A stretch of DNA of 11,334 nt, taken from Methanosarcinaceae archaeon UBA470 (GTDB taxonomy: Archaea > Halobacteriota > Methanosarcinia > Methanosarcinales > Methanosarcinaceae). The translations under genes and the position numbers were made by a program. Below the pieces are notes generated by a model. The model did no database searches and was not told the origin of the DNA. It saw only the letters and a list, made by a program, of their open reading frames with translations. Of the stretch, positions 1 through 6,121 are shown piece after piece. Every line of letters starts with the position of its first letter. Within the stretch, counting starts at the first letter, position 1. Location: assembly GCA_002508425.1 (NCBI GenBank), contig DAKU01000158.1:1-11334 (forward strand), read 5' to 3'.

Positions 1-781
1 GGAACAGAGAAATGTACCTGGAGATCTCATTAATACTGTCAAGGATACTGTTAGTTGCAAGTACGAACACTTCTTCGTCTTTCTTGTTGAGTCTATCTTC
101 AAGATTAGTTTTAACGATATCTACCTCGTTTATATCCTCAACCTGGATTATCACATTAGTATAACCTTCATCTGTGTCCTCATAGATTCGTGTAAACATT
201 TGAGGATCCATAAAAACAGCACTATCAGCGCTGACATCAAAACCTATGCCACGTTCCTTGAGAATCCCTACTACCCTGAACTTTGCATCTTCTACAGTTA
301 TTTTTCCTCCGATATTTACTCCAAGATCTTCTGCAATTTGTGATCCGATCACACAATCTGAAGAACCTCGCTTGTACATACGCCCGTTTTCTATCTCTAC
401 AAGGTTGGGAAGATCTTCACTTTCTATCCCATATACAGTTGCATAGGTTTCTTCATTCTTGTATTCTGTTTTTGAACCGCTTGAGTAAACGGGTATAAGG
501 TTCTCTATACCTGCAACTTTCTGCATCTTATCCACTTGCTTTTCAGTGATTGCAGTGTCACCAATTCCAGGGTAGACTATAAGTTCGTTGCCGACATCAC
601 CCAGAGAATCTGATACTGACATCTTCAGGCTGTTACCAAGTATTCCCATGGAAGAAATTGCAATTACTCCTATGATTATACCCACAGCTGCAAGGACGGT
701 GCGTGCCATGTGTCTTTTTAGATTTCTTTTTGCAAGTTCAGCGTACATATTACGTTTGAAATACTTACTCTGAAGTTTCAA
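1..781 (-). CDS. MacB/FtsX-type ABC transporter permease, 3' end outside window
   Basis: This is the N-terminal part (about 260 residues) of an ABC permease; the reading frame stays open to position 1. From the sequence: a basic N-terminus containing AELAKRNLKRH, one hydrophobic segment (LAAVGIIIGVIAISSMGILG), then a long soluble region starting SDSLGDVGNELIVYPG, the layout of a MacB_PCD extracytoplasmic domain. The C-terminal FtsX domain with three membrane helices would lie beyond the window. A TTG at 781 is preferred as start because GGTGA lies 5 bases upstream (787-791) and the gene would then overlap the ATPase gene by 17 bases. ATG at 748 is the alternative, with no visible ribosome-binding site, giving 11 fewer residues. 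It is the last visible gene of the leftward operon and presumably the membrane partner of the ATPase just upstream. It differs clearly from the two permeases at 6122-8562. Family assignment is confident; substrate is unknown. Confidence 0.88.
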   Translation of the reverse strand, partial: MKLQSKYFKRNMYAELAKRNLKRHMARTVLAAVGIIIGVIAISSMGILGNSLKMSVSDSLGDVGNELIVYPGIGDTAITEKQVDKMQKVAGIENLIPVYSSGSKTEYKNEETYATVYGIESEDLPNLVEIENGRMYKRGSSDCVIGSQIAEDLGVNIGGKITVEDAKFRVVGILKERGIGFDVSADSAVFMDPQMFTRIYEDTDEGYTNVIIQVEDINEVDIVKTNLEDRLNKKDEEVFVLATNSILDSINEISRYISLF

Positions 782-1466
782 CTATCTCACCGTCCCTGAT
801 GACAATATTAGTGTTCGCATACGCTGCTATCTTTTGGTCGTGCGTGACCACAATAACTGTGGTCCCATGAGAATTCAATTCTTTGAGAAGGTCCATCACA
901 CTTTTTCCAGTCTTTGTATCCAGGTTGCCTGTAGGCTCATCGGCTAAGAGGATAGGTGGGGAATTGGCCAGTGCCCTAGCAATGGCAACTCTTTGCTGTT
1001 GTCCTCCTGAAAGTTCACTGGGTTTATGCTCGGCAAATTCAGGGCCAAGGTTTGCCCTCCTTAAAAATTCCATTGCTCTTTTGTGGCGCTCTTGTTCCGG
1101 AATACCTGTAAATATCATGGGCATTTCAACGTTCTCCACGGCAGTGAGAGTAGGTATCAGGTTGAACTGCTGGAATATGAATCCGATATTGTTTCTACGT
1201 ATTTCGGTAAGCTGGTCATCATTGAGCAGAGAAAGATCCGTGCCATTGATCTTCACTGTCCCTTCTGTGGGCTGGTCAAGGCAGCCAATAAGGTTGAGCA
1301 TTGTAGATTTTCCTGATCCGGAAGATCCCATGATCGTTACAAAGTCACCTTTTTCAATTGAAAGGTTGACACCGTTAAGAGCATGTATTCGGCTTGTTCC
1401 TAACCGGTAGATTTTCTTCACACCAGTGAGCTGGACTATAGGACCTTGCATGGATGCCCCGTTCAT
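765..1466 (-). CDS. LolD/MacB-type ABC transporter ATP-binding protein
   Basis: A 233-residue cytoplasmic ATPase that should power the permease encoded just downstream. All nucleotide-binding motifs are present and intact: Walker A GSSGSGKST at about residues 47-55, Q-loop glutamines at 99-100 (IFQQFNL), signature LSGGQQQR at 152-159, Walker B ILLADEP with catalytic Glu about 177, D-loop NLD, and switch His about 209 (VTHD). The run LSGGQQQRVAIARAL and the DEPTGNLD sequence are typical of the MacB/LolD/FtsE group. Length is normal for the family. The ATG at 1466 overlaps the stop of the COG1361 gene in an ATGA arrangement, indicating translational coupling. The right-hand operon carries a paralogue at 4168. 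The family is certain; the transported substrate, or whether the complex transports anything rather than transmitting mechanical force, is not shown. Confidence 0.96.
   Translation of the reverse strand: MNGASMQGPIVQLTGVKKIYRLGTSRIHALNGVNLSIEKGDFVTIMGSSGSGKSTMLNLIGCLDQPTEGTVKINGTDLSLLNDDQLTEIRRNNIGFIFQQFNLIPTLTAVENVEMPMIFTGIPEQERHKRAMEFLRRANLGPEFAEHKPSELSGGQQQRVAIARALANSPPILLADEPTGNLDTKTGKSVMDLLKELNSHGTTVIVVTHDQKIAAYANTNIVIRDGEIVETSE
787..791 (-). promoter_or_regulatory. Ribosome-binding site deciding the left permease start
   Basis: On the minus strand GGTGA lies 5 bases before an in-frame TTG at 781. GGTGA is complementary to the archaeal 16S rRNA 3' end. The in-frame ATG at 748 has no comparable motif in front of it, so this site favours the longer protein. 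It sits inside the end of the ATPase gene, consistent with translational coupling. Confidence 0.5.
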
Positions 1467-2674
1467 TCCGTGTTTTTACGCTTCTTCCAGGAATATGCTA
1501 TAATGCCAAACACTGCAATACATATGATAGCAACAAAGCCAATCATTATAAAAGACATTCCACCACTGTCGCTGGATACAGAAACTGTTCTTTTTTGAAC
1601 GGAAATGTTCTCTTTTATGTAAGCATAGGCATTGTTAGTATTTCGGAACTCAATTAGCACGGGAATTTCTTCTACATTACTTCCCTGTGTGGAAGCAGAC
1701 AGTTCGAAACTGCTAAAATCATCACTTTCCAGGGTACCTACAAAGTATTTTTCATATGGTTGCACCGGTGTGATATTTTCGTTCGTCATTATAGATATCA
1801 TGACATTCTTTGCGTCTGTGGTTCCGAAGTTGTTGATATCTCCTGTAATGCTGTACACATTTCCGGTACTTTCTATCTCCAGGGACGACAGTATAAGTGC
1901 GGACTGGTTCACCACTTCTATGTTGTAGTTCGTGTCAGATGATGTGTGCAGGTTATCACCATTGAAATATGTAGTAGAGAATTGCATTTCTTTGTTGCCT
2001 TTGGTGGATGTCATGGTGTTCAAGGTAAATGTCGCTGTGGACTTATTTCCTCCATTGATGGTACCTACAAAGACATTAGCAGGGAAGAATACAACATCGT
2101 TTCCTTTCGGAGTGATAATAACACCTGTAATATCATTAGGTCTCAGGTTGACTACCTCCACGTTTATCGTTGAATATTCTTTCATAAGCGTGGGAGGCAT
2201 ATCGGATACGATTATCTTCAAGTCCCTGTCATCAACTTTTACAGGTATCCTGTAGTTAAGATTATACATATCACTGCCACCTACAACTTCCAGCTCCAGA
2301 AAATGCATGCCATTGGTAGCATTCTCATTCGCTTTTATGTTAAAAGTGAGCCTTATATAATCCCCAGGTCCCAGTAATCCCACATCTGTCTGCATTCCAT
2401 CCAGGATATTAATAGCTTTATTTCCCTCAAGAGTAGCACTTGCTATATAGGCATTCATATCGAAAGTTTCATCGTCCTCCTGGACGTACACTTCCCCTGA
2501 AGCCATGTTTCTAAGTTCTACGGTTACTGTTCCTGTATCCCCTGGCATTAATACTCCAGGCTCAATCGAGTAATTCACTGTGATTGTAGGTCGGATCTCA
2601 GTATCAGCACTTGCATATGGCAAGAAAAGAGTCAGTAGAACACATAAAAGTATAATTGTTCTCATGAATATCAT
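1463..2674 (-). CDS. COG1361-type S-layer-like secreted, membrane-anchored protein
   Basis: A 403-residue protein with a signal peptide (hydrophobic about residues 5-20, likely cleavage after YASA near 23), a long extracytoplasmic region, one C-terminal membrane helix (about 374-395) and a basic tail (WKKRKNTE). The outer region seems to contain beta-sandwich modules: the first includes VLMPGDTGTVTVELRN (41-56) and LLGPGDYIRLTFNI (100-113); two later modules each carry an FVGT motif (VFVGTI about 201, YFVGTL about 310), suggesting internal repeats. Several N-glycosylation sequons are visible (N118, N210, N256, N300, N356), fitting an exposed archaeal envelope protein. The ATG at 2674 is used; a second ATG three codons later, before AGAACAATT, is an alternative. 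It lies 13 bases after the Yip1 gene and overlaps the ATPase by 4 bases. Its place next to an ABC ATPase and permease suggests an extracytoplasmic partner; this role is inferred. Confidence 0.88.
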   Translation of the reverse strand: MIFMRTIILLCVLLTLFLPYASADTEIRPTITVNYSIEPGVLMPGDTGTVTVELRNMASGEVYVQEDDETFDMNAYIASATLEGNKAINILDGMQTDVGLLGPGDYIRLTFNIKANENATNGMHFLELEVVGGSDMYNLNYRIPVKVDDRDLKIIVSDMPPTLMKEYSTINVEVVNLRPNDITGVIITPKGNDVVFFPANVFVGTINGGNKSTATFTLNTMTSTKGNKEMQFSTTYFNGDNLHTSSDTNYNIEVVNQSALILSSLEIESTGNVYSITGDINNFGTTDAKNVMISIMTNENITPVQPYEKYFVGTLESDDFSSFELSASTQGSNVEEIPVLIEFRNTNNAYAYIKENISVQKRTVSVSSDSGGMSFIMIGFVAIICIAVFGIIAYSWKKRKNTE

Positions 2675-2687
2675 TTTCTTTATTTGA

Positions 2688-3311
2688 TTAGCCTAATGCC
2701 TGATATAATGTATATGCCATGTAGATCACATAGAGTCCCATTGGTATTCCTACAGTGATGAGAGCATTTTTTACTGTGAGATTTCTTGCATGTATCATAG
2801 CGAATACCCATATGTTTGCACTCCATAATGTTAGGAGTATTCCTATGACAGAGGAAGCCATTATATAAGGATCAGATAGCATGGTTTTTTGTAGGAGTTC
2901 TGGATCAGTTATGGAAAAATCGAATGAAGAGTAGGCTTTGCTTGTTAGTATAAGGCTGATCACGGAACCTAGTATTGAAGGCAGGAAACCATAGGCAACA
3001 AACTCAAGAACCCTTTTGAAATTCCCTTGCCCACCAAATATCATTGAGAGCAGATAAAAGATCCCACTGTATATCGCCCACATTATGAATACAACTATAA
3101 TAGCAAATATCGCACCAATGATCATGCCTATCTGTGCAAAACTTGCGGCATCACTTGGCAGGCTTCCTACTATCGTACCTGCCACTATGTAGGCACTGAT
3201 AGCTGATATTATGGCCATTATACCAATAATCATCACTGGTGGCTTAAAATCAGCTTCCTTTTTCATTTTACTTTCAAAAAATTCACCCGGATTGGTAAGA
3301 ACTTCCAGCAT
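2688..3311 (-). CDS. Yip1-domain integral membrane protein (second copy)
   Basis: A 207-residue hydrophobic protein with about five predicted membrane helices (near residues 26-48, 60-92, 105-124, 148-172 and 184-205). It begins MLEVLTNPGEFFESK, followed by a charged stretch and KPP, the start typical of archaeal Yip1-family proteins. Conserved stretches are GQGNFKRVLEFVAYGFLP (94-111) and LWSANIWVFAMIHARNLTVK (162-181). The same two stretches occur nearly unchanged in the neighbour at 3391-4023, so the genes are tandem paralogues. The ATG at 3311 has a GAGAGGT ribosome-binding motif upstream. The gene ends 13 bases before the COG1361 gene, so it is probably cotranscribed with the ABC module. 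Yip1 proteins act in vesicle traffic in eukaryotes; the prokaryotic role is unknown. Membrane assembly or support of the adjacent transporter would be inference. Confidence 0.85.
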   Translation of the reverse strand: MLEVLTNPGEFFESKMKKEADFKPPVMIIGIMAIISAISAYIVAGTIVGSLPSDAASFAQIGMIIGAIFAIIVVFIMWAIYSGIFYLLSMIFGGQGNFKRVLEFVAYGFLPSILGSVISLILTSKAYSSFDFSITDPELLQKTMLSDPYIMASSVIGILLTLWSANIWVFAMIHARNLTVKNALITVGIPMGLYVIYMAYTLYQALG

Positions 3312-3332
3312 AATTTAACCTCTCATTTAAGC

Positions 3333-3367
3333 AAGTAGTATTTGTAATGTAAATCTTATTACTACTT
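3333..3367. repeat. Inverted repeat between the two Yip1 genes
   Basis: AAGTAGTA at 3333-3340 is matched by its exact reverse complement TACTACTT at 3360-3367, with 19 bases between. It lies in the 79-base gap between the two leftward Yip1 genes. No T-tract follows it in the direction of transcription, so it does not look like a simple intrinsic terminator. It could be an mRNA processing or stability element, or an operator; the repeat is visible and the function is a guess. Confidence 0.45.
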
Positions 3368-3390
3368 ACCACCACTTTCCTTTTTATTTT

Positions 3391-4023
3391 TTACGGTTGG
3401 CTTAGTGCTTGGTATAACATATACAGCATATATATCAGGTAAATTACAATTGGTACCCCTACGGTAATCAGGGCATTCTTAACTGTAAGACTCCTAGAGT
3501 GTATCATAGCGAACACCCATATATTTGCACTCCACAAGCTCAGAATAATGCTACCGACATTAGATAATATTACATAAGAATTCGAAAGCATAGCTGTTTC
3601 TATTGCATGTGGATCACTTGTTGAAAAATCTACAAATAAACACATGTAGGTCGTTAGTGCAAGGGTAATAACTGAGCTTAATGTTAAAGGTAGAAATCCA
3701 TATGCAACAAACTCAAGAACCCTTTTGAAATCTCCTTGTCCCGCTAAGAGTGACGAAAAAGTATAGAATATACCGCTGGTCATGAACCACCCGATAGTCA
3801 CAGACATCATGACAACGATTAAACCCAAAGCTATTACACTTGGCTGGGCAGTGATAGGCGTATCTTCAAATAGGCTTTCCATCAGCTTTCTCATTAAAAT
3901 AAAAGCATTGATGAGGGTCAGAAGCGACAGTGTACTAATTATAGCGTAAGGCGGTTTTAAGTCAATTTCTTCTTTGAGCTTCTTTTCAAAGAATCCACCC
4001 GGATTAGTAAGAACTTCCAGCAT
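3391..4023 (-). CDS. Yip1-domain integral membrane protein (first copy)
   Basis: A 210-residue membrane protein with about five hydrophobic segments and the same plan as its neighbour. The start MLEVLTNPGGFFEKK, the core FKRVLEFVAYGFLP (99-112) and the stretch LWSANIWVFAMIHSRSLTVK (163-182) match the copy at 2688-3311, while the loops at residues 45-65 and 125-150 have diverged. The ATG at 4023 is well supported by AGGAG 6 bases upstream (4030-4034). It is the first gene of the leftward operon, and a 79-base gap with an inverted repeat separates it from the second copy, a larger gap than any other in this operon. The family call rests on the overall pattern and on the Yip1/COG1361/MacB grouping known from methanogens. 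Biochemical function is unknown. Confidence 0.84.
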   Translation of the reverse strand: MLEVLTNPGGFFEKKLKEEIDLKPPYAIISTLSLLTLINAFILMRKLMESLFEDTPITAQPSVIALGLIVVMMSVTIGWFMTSGIFYTFSSLLAGQGDFKRVLEFVAYGFLPLTLSSVITLALTTYMCLFVDFSTSDPHAIETAMLSNSYVILSNVGSIILSLWSANIWVFAMIHSRSLTVKNALITVGVPIVIYLIYMLYMLYQALSQP

Positions 4024-4029
4024 TATTTG

Positions 4030-4080
4030 CTCCTATCTATATAAAATAGTTTCATATAATAAGATATCGCTTTAAATATC
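4030..4080 (-). promoter_or_regulatory. Candidate leftward promoter with ribosome-binding site
   Basis: On the minus strand an A/T-rich TATA-like element GATATTTAAA lies at 4080-4071. Start of transcription about 25 bases downstream would leave a leader of about 20-25 bases holding AGGAG (4034-4030), 6 bases before the ATG at 4023. Other A/T-rich stretches (around 4039-4048 and 4053-4060) could also act as the box, so the exact element is uncertain. Confidence 0.45.
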
Positions 4081-4118
4081 TTTATTCAGTACAGCTCATT
4101 GCACACTTTTTTCCAAGA

Positions 4119-4128
4119 ATATATATAG
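4119..4128 (+). promoter_or_regulatory. Candidate rightward TATA box
   Basis: ATATATATAG at 4119-4128, preceded by purine-rich AAGA that could act as a BRE, resembles an archaeal TATA box. Transcription would start near 4150, leaving a short leader before the TTG start at 4168 or 4186. It and the leftward promoter share the 144-base region 4024-4167, so both operons could respond to one regulator. Confidence 0.45.
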
Positions 4129-4167
4129 ATTTGCCCCTATTTCCTTTTCTATTTAAGAATACCAGAT

Positions 4168-4881
4168 TTGTATGGGGCTGAGAGTTTGGATGGTGCAAGA
4201 TCAGAGAGTGGTTATCCTATCATTGAATTGAAGGACCTGTGTAAGAGTTATTGGGCAGGTGAGATGGAAATCCAGATACTTAAGAGCGTCAATCTGAAAG
4301 TTTATTCAGGTGAGTTCCTGGCCATAATGGGTCCATCTGGTTCTGGAAAAAGCACTCTTATGAACATGATAGGCTGTCTTGACAGACCCACCTGCGGGCA
4401 GGTGATCCTCATGGGTCAGGACATCAATACAATAACGGATTCAGAGCTTGCAAGGTTACGGGGTCTTGAGATCGGCTTTGTGTTCCAGAACTTCAATCTT
4501 GTTCCCAGGTTGTCTGCGACTCAGAACATCCTGCTTCCTACATATGCTAATGTAAAAAATGGTATAGAGCCGAATAAAAGAGCCAATGAACTCATCAAGC
4601 TTATGGGGCTTGAAGATCGTTTTAACAATCGTCCATCCCAATTATCTGGAGGACAGCAACAGCGTGTGGCTATAGCCCGGGCTCTTGTCAATGATCCTTC
4701 CATAATCCTGGCGGATGAACCTACGGGGAACCTCGATAGCAAGACGGGATTGGAAATAATGGATATGTTCAAGGAACTTAATAATAAAGGAAGGACAATA
4801 ATTATGATTACTCATGATGCCGGTCTTGCAAGCTATGCTGATAGAGTGGTATATTTGAAGGATGGTATGCTTAATAGTTAG
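4168..4881 (+). CDS. LolD/MacB-type ABC transporter ATP-binding protein, right-hand operon
   Basis: A 237-residue cytoplasmic ABC ATPase, complete in all motifs: Walker A GPSGSGKST at about 55-63, Q-loop Gln about 107 (VFQNFNL), signature LSGGQQQR at 159-166, Walker B IILADEP at 179-185 with Glu 184, NLD D-loop, and switch His about 216 (ITHD). It is the first gene of the rightward operon and should energise the two permeases at 6122 and 7348. The start is uncertain: no ATG lies in frame near the N-terminus, and the candidates are TTG at 4168 and TTG at 4186, neither with a clear ribosome-binding site; the domain itself begins around IIELKDLCKSY. It is paralogous to the ATPase at 765-1466 but clearly diverged. 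Family and role are confident; substrate is unknown. Confidence 0.95.
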   Translation: MYGAESLDGARSESGYPIIELKDLCKSYWAGEMEIQILKSVNLKVYSGEFLAIMGPSGSGKSTLMNMIGCLDRPTCGQVILMGQDINTITDSELARLRGLEIGFVFQNFNLVPRLSATQNILLPTYANVKNGIEPNKRANELIKLMGLEDRFNNRPSQLSGGQQQRVAIARALVNDPSIILADEPTGNLDSKTGLEIMDMFKELNNKGRTIIMITHDAGLASYADRVVYLKDGMLNS

Positions 4882-4883
4882 GC

Positions 4884-4888
4884 GGTGG
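4884..4888 (+). promoter_or_regulatory. Ribosome-binding site pointing at an ATC codon
   Basis: GGTGG at 4884-4888 follows the ATPase stop. It is 16 bases from the TTG at 4905, too far for normal use, but 4 bases from an in-frame ATC at 4893. The bases from that ATC, ATCAGAACAATT, differ by one base from ATGAGAACAATT at the start of the left-hand COG1361 gene. The site therefore suggests that 4893 is, or recently was, the true initiation point. Confidence 0.5.
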
Positions 4889-4904
4889 TAGTATCAGAAC
4901 AATT

Positions 4905-6113
4905 TTGAAGCATTTTTGCTTACTCATGATCTCATGCATCTTTTCTGTGGGAGTTGCATCTGCAGAGGCAGGTTCTGCTTTGACGGTCAGTGTTCTTAAA
5001 TATGAACCTGTGCCTGCAGAGATCGGTCAATATGTCGATATCTGGATTAAAGTAGAGAACGCAGGTTCAGGTAAATCCGAAGACCTTTCCCTTAAAATGG
5101 TCCCAGAGTATCCTTTGTCTCTTGATTCAGAGGCAAACGCCATTGAGAACATTGGTATTCTTGGACCTGAAAGTGCGGCAGTGCATAAATACAGGCTTTT
5201 TGTGGATGAAAATGCAAAACAAGGTGTTGCTTCTTTTGATGTACAGTACCAGAAAGAAAAAAATGGTGCTTGGGTAGAAGAAACATTCGAGCTAACTATA
5301 GGTTCTGCAGCTTTTGACAGCAAAGGCAATGTTCAGCTGGAGGGCAATCCTTCAAAAGAGCCTGAAGTTTTCATGCCAGGAGACACTGGCACTATTACAT
5401 TTACTCTTAAAAACAGTGCAAGTGAATATTCTGTGAATATCGATGGCAAGGATTTTGACACCAATGCCCGGGTACAATCGGCTACTCTAAAAGGGATTGA
5501 TGGAATTACAGTGGCAAGTGACACTTACTATGGTAATGGTATTCTGGGACCGGGTGAATCCATGACCCTTACTTACAACATTAAAGTTGATGAGAATGTA
5601 TCAGATGGTACTTACTATCTTGATTTTTCAACGATAGGAAGTTCTCACTCCTACAATAACAATTGGCGTATCCCTTTGAAGGTTGATTCTTCATCGGTAC
5701 GCATTGTTCCCTCCAAACCTCTTAAACTGGAGAATGGTAAAGGAACTCTGGAATTCGATGTAGCTAATATCCATCCAAACAGCTTATCCTCGGTAAGCGT
5801 CAAGCTTGAAGCGGATGGCGTAGATTTTTCTCCAGTTGAATATTTCGTAGGCTCCATGGACTCGGATGAACTCTTCACGATCCAGATCTATGGTGAGGCC
5901 GCATCTTCGGACGATACTTCTCCTAAGAAAGTAAAGATCACTACTTATTATAGGAACGGCCTCAATGAACATGAAGAGGTTATCGATGTGAAGGACCTGC
6001 AACTGGTAACTGTTGAGGAATCAAGTGCTTTTAGTCCTGTGATAGCAGTGGTTCTTGTTGCCATCATTGCAGGTGCCGGATACTTCATGTATAAGCGCAG
6101 AAAACAAAAGTGA
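4905..6113 (+). CDS. COG1361-type S-layer-like secreted, membrane-anchored protein, right-hand operon
   Basis: A 402-residue protein with a signal peptide (hydrophobic 4-18, likely cleavage near ASA 18-20), a large extracytoplasmic part, a C-terminal membrane helix (about 377-396) and a basic end (KRRKQK). The outer part has an N-terminal beta-sandwich-like domain (about 25-133, with VDIWIKVENAG and GILGPES), a second module with EVFMPGDTGTITFTLKN (154-170) and ILGPGESMTLTYNI (213-226), and a third with YFVGSMDSDE (313-322). The second and third modules match modules of the left-hand paralogue; the first has no obvious counterpart there. TTG at 4905 is the first conventional start in frame, but the spacing to the ribosome-binding site and the match to the paralogue suggest initiation at 4893 (ATC), which would add four residues. 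It lies between ATPase and permease genes, so it is probably an extracytoplasmic component of this module. Confidence 0.87.
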   Translation: MKHFCLLMISCIFSVGVASAEAGSALTVSVLKYEPVPAEIGQYVDIWIKVENAGSGKSEDLSLKMVPEYPLSLDSEANAIENIGILGPESAAVHKYRLFVDENAKQGVASFDVQYQKEKNGAWVEETFELTIGSAAFDSKGNVQLEGNPSKEPEVFMPGDTGTITFTLKNSASEYSVNIDGKDFDTNARVQSATLKGIDGITVASDTYYGNGILGPGESMTLTYNIKVDENVSDGTYYLDFSTIGSSHSYNNNWRIPLKVDSSSVRIVPSKPLKLENGKGTLEFDVANIHPNSLSSVSVKLEADGVDFSPVEYFVGSMDSDELFTIQIYGEAASSDDTSPKKVKITTYYRNGLNEHEEVIDVKDLQLVTVEESSAFSPVIAVVLVAIIAGAGYFMYKRRKQK

Positions 6114-6121
6114 GGCATTAA

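Noticed and set aside
246..773. Short plus-strand frames at 246-446, 283-498 and 588-773
   Set aside because: They are shadows of the partial permease on the minus strand, which gives a coherent membrane helix followed by an extracytoplasmic domain.
883..1410. A 175-codon open frame on the plus strand
   Set aside because: It lies wholly antisense to the ATPase gene with its intact Walker A, signature and Walker B motifs; the translation has no recognisable domain and a shadow-like composition.
2688..4023. The Yip1 tandem as a mobile element or recent insertion
   Set aside because: No terminal repeats, transposase or target duplications are seen, and the copies are well diverged outside the conserved cores, which fits an old gene duplication.
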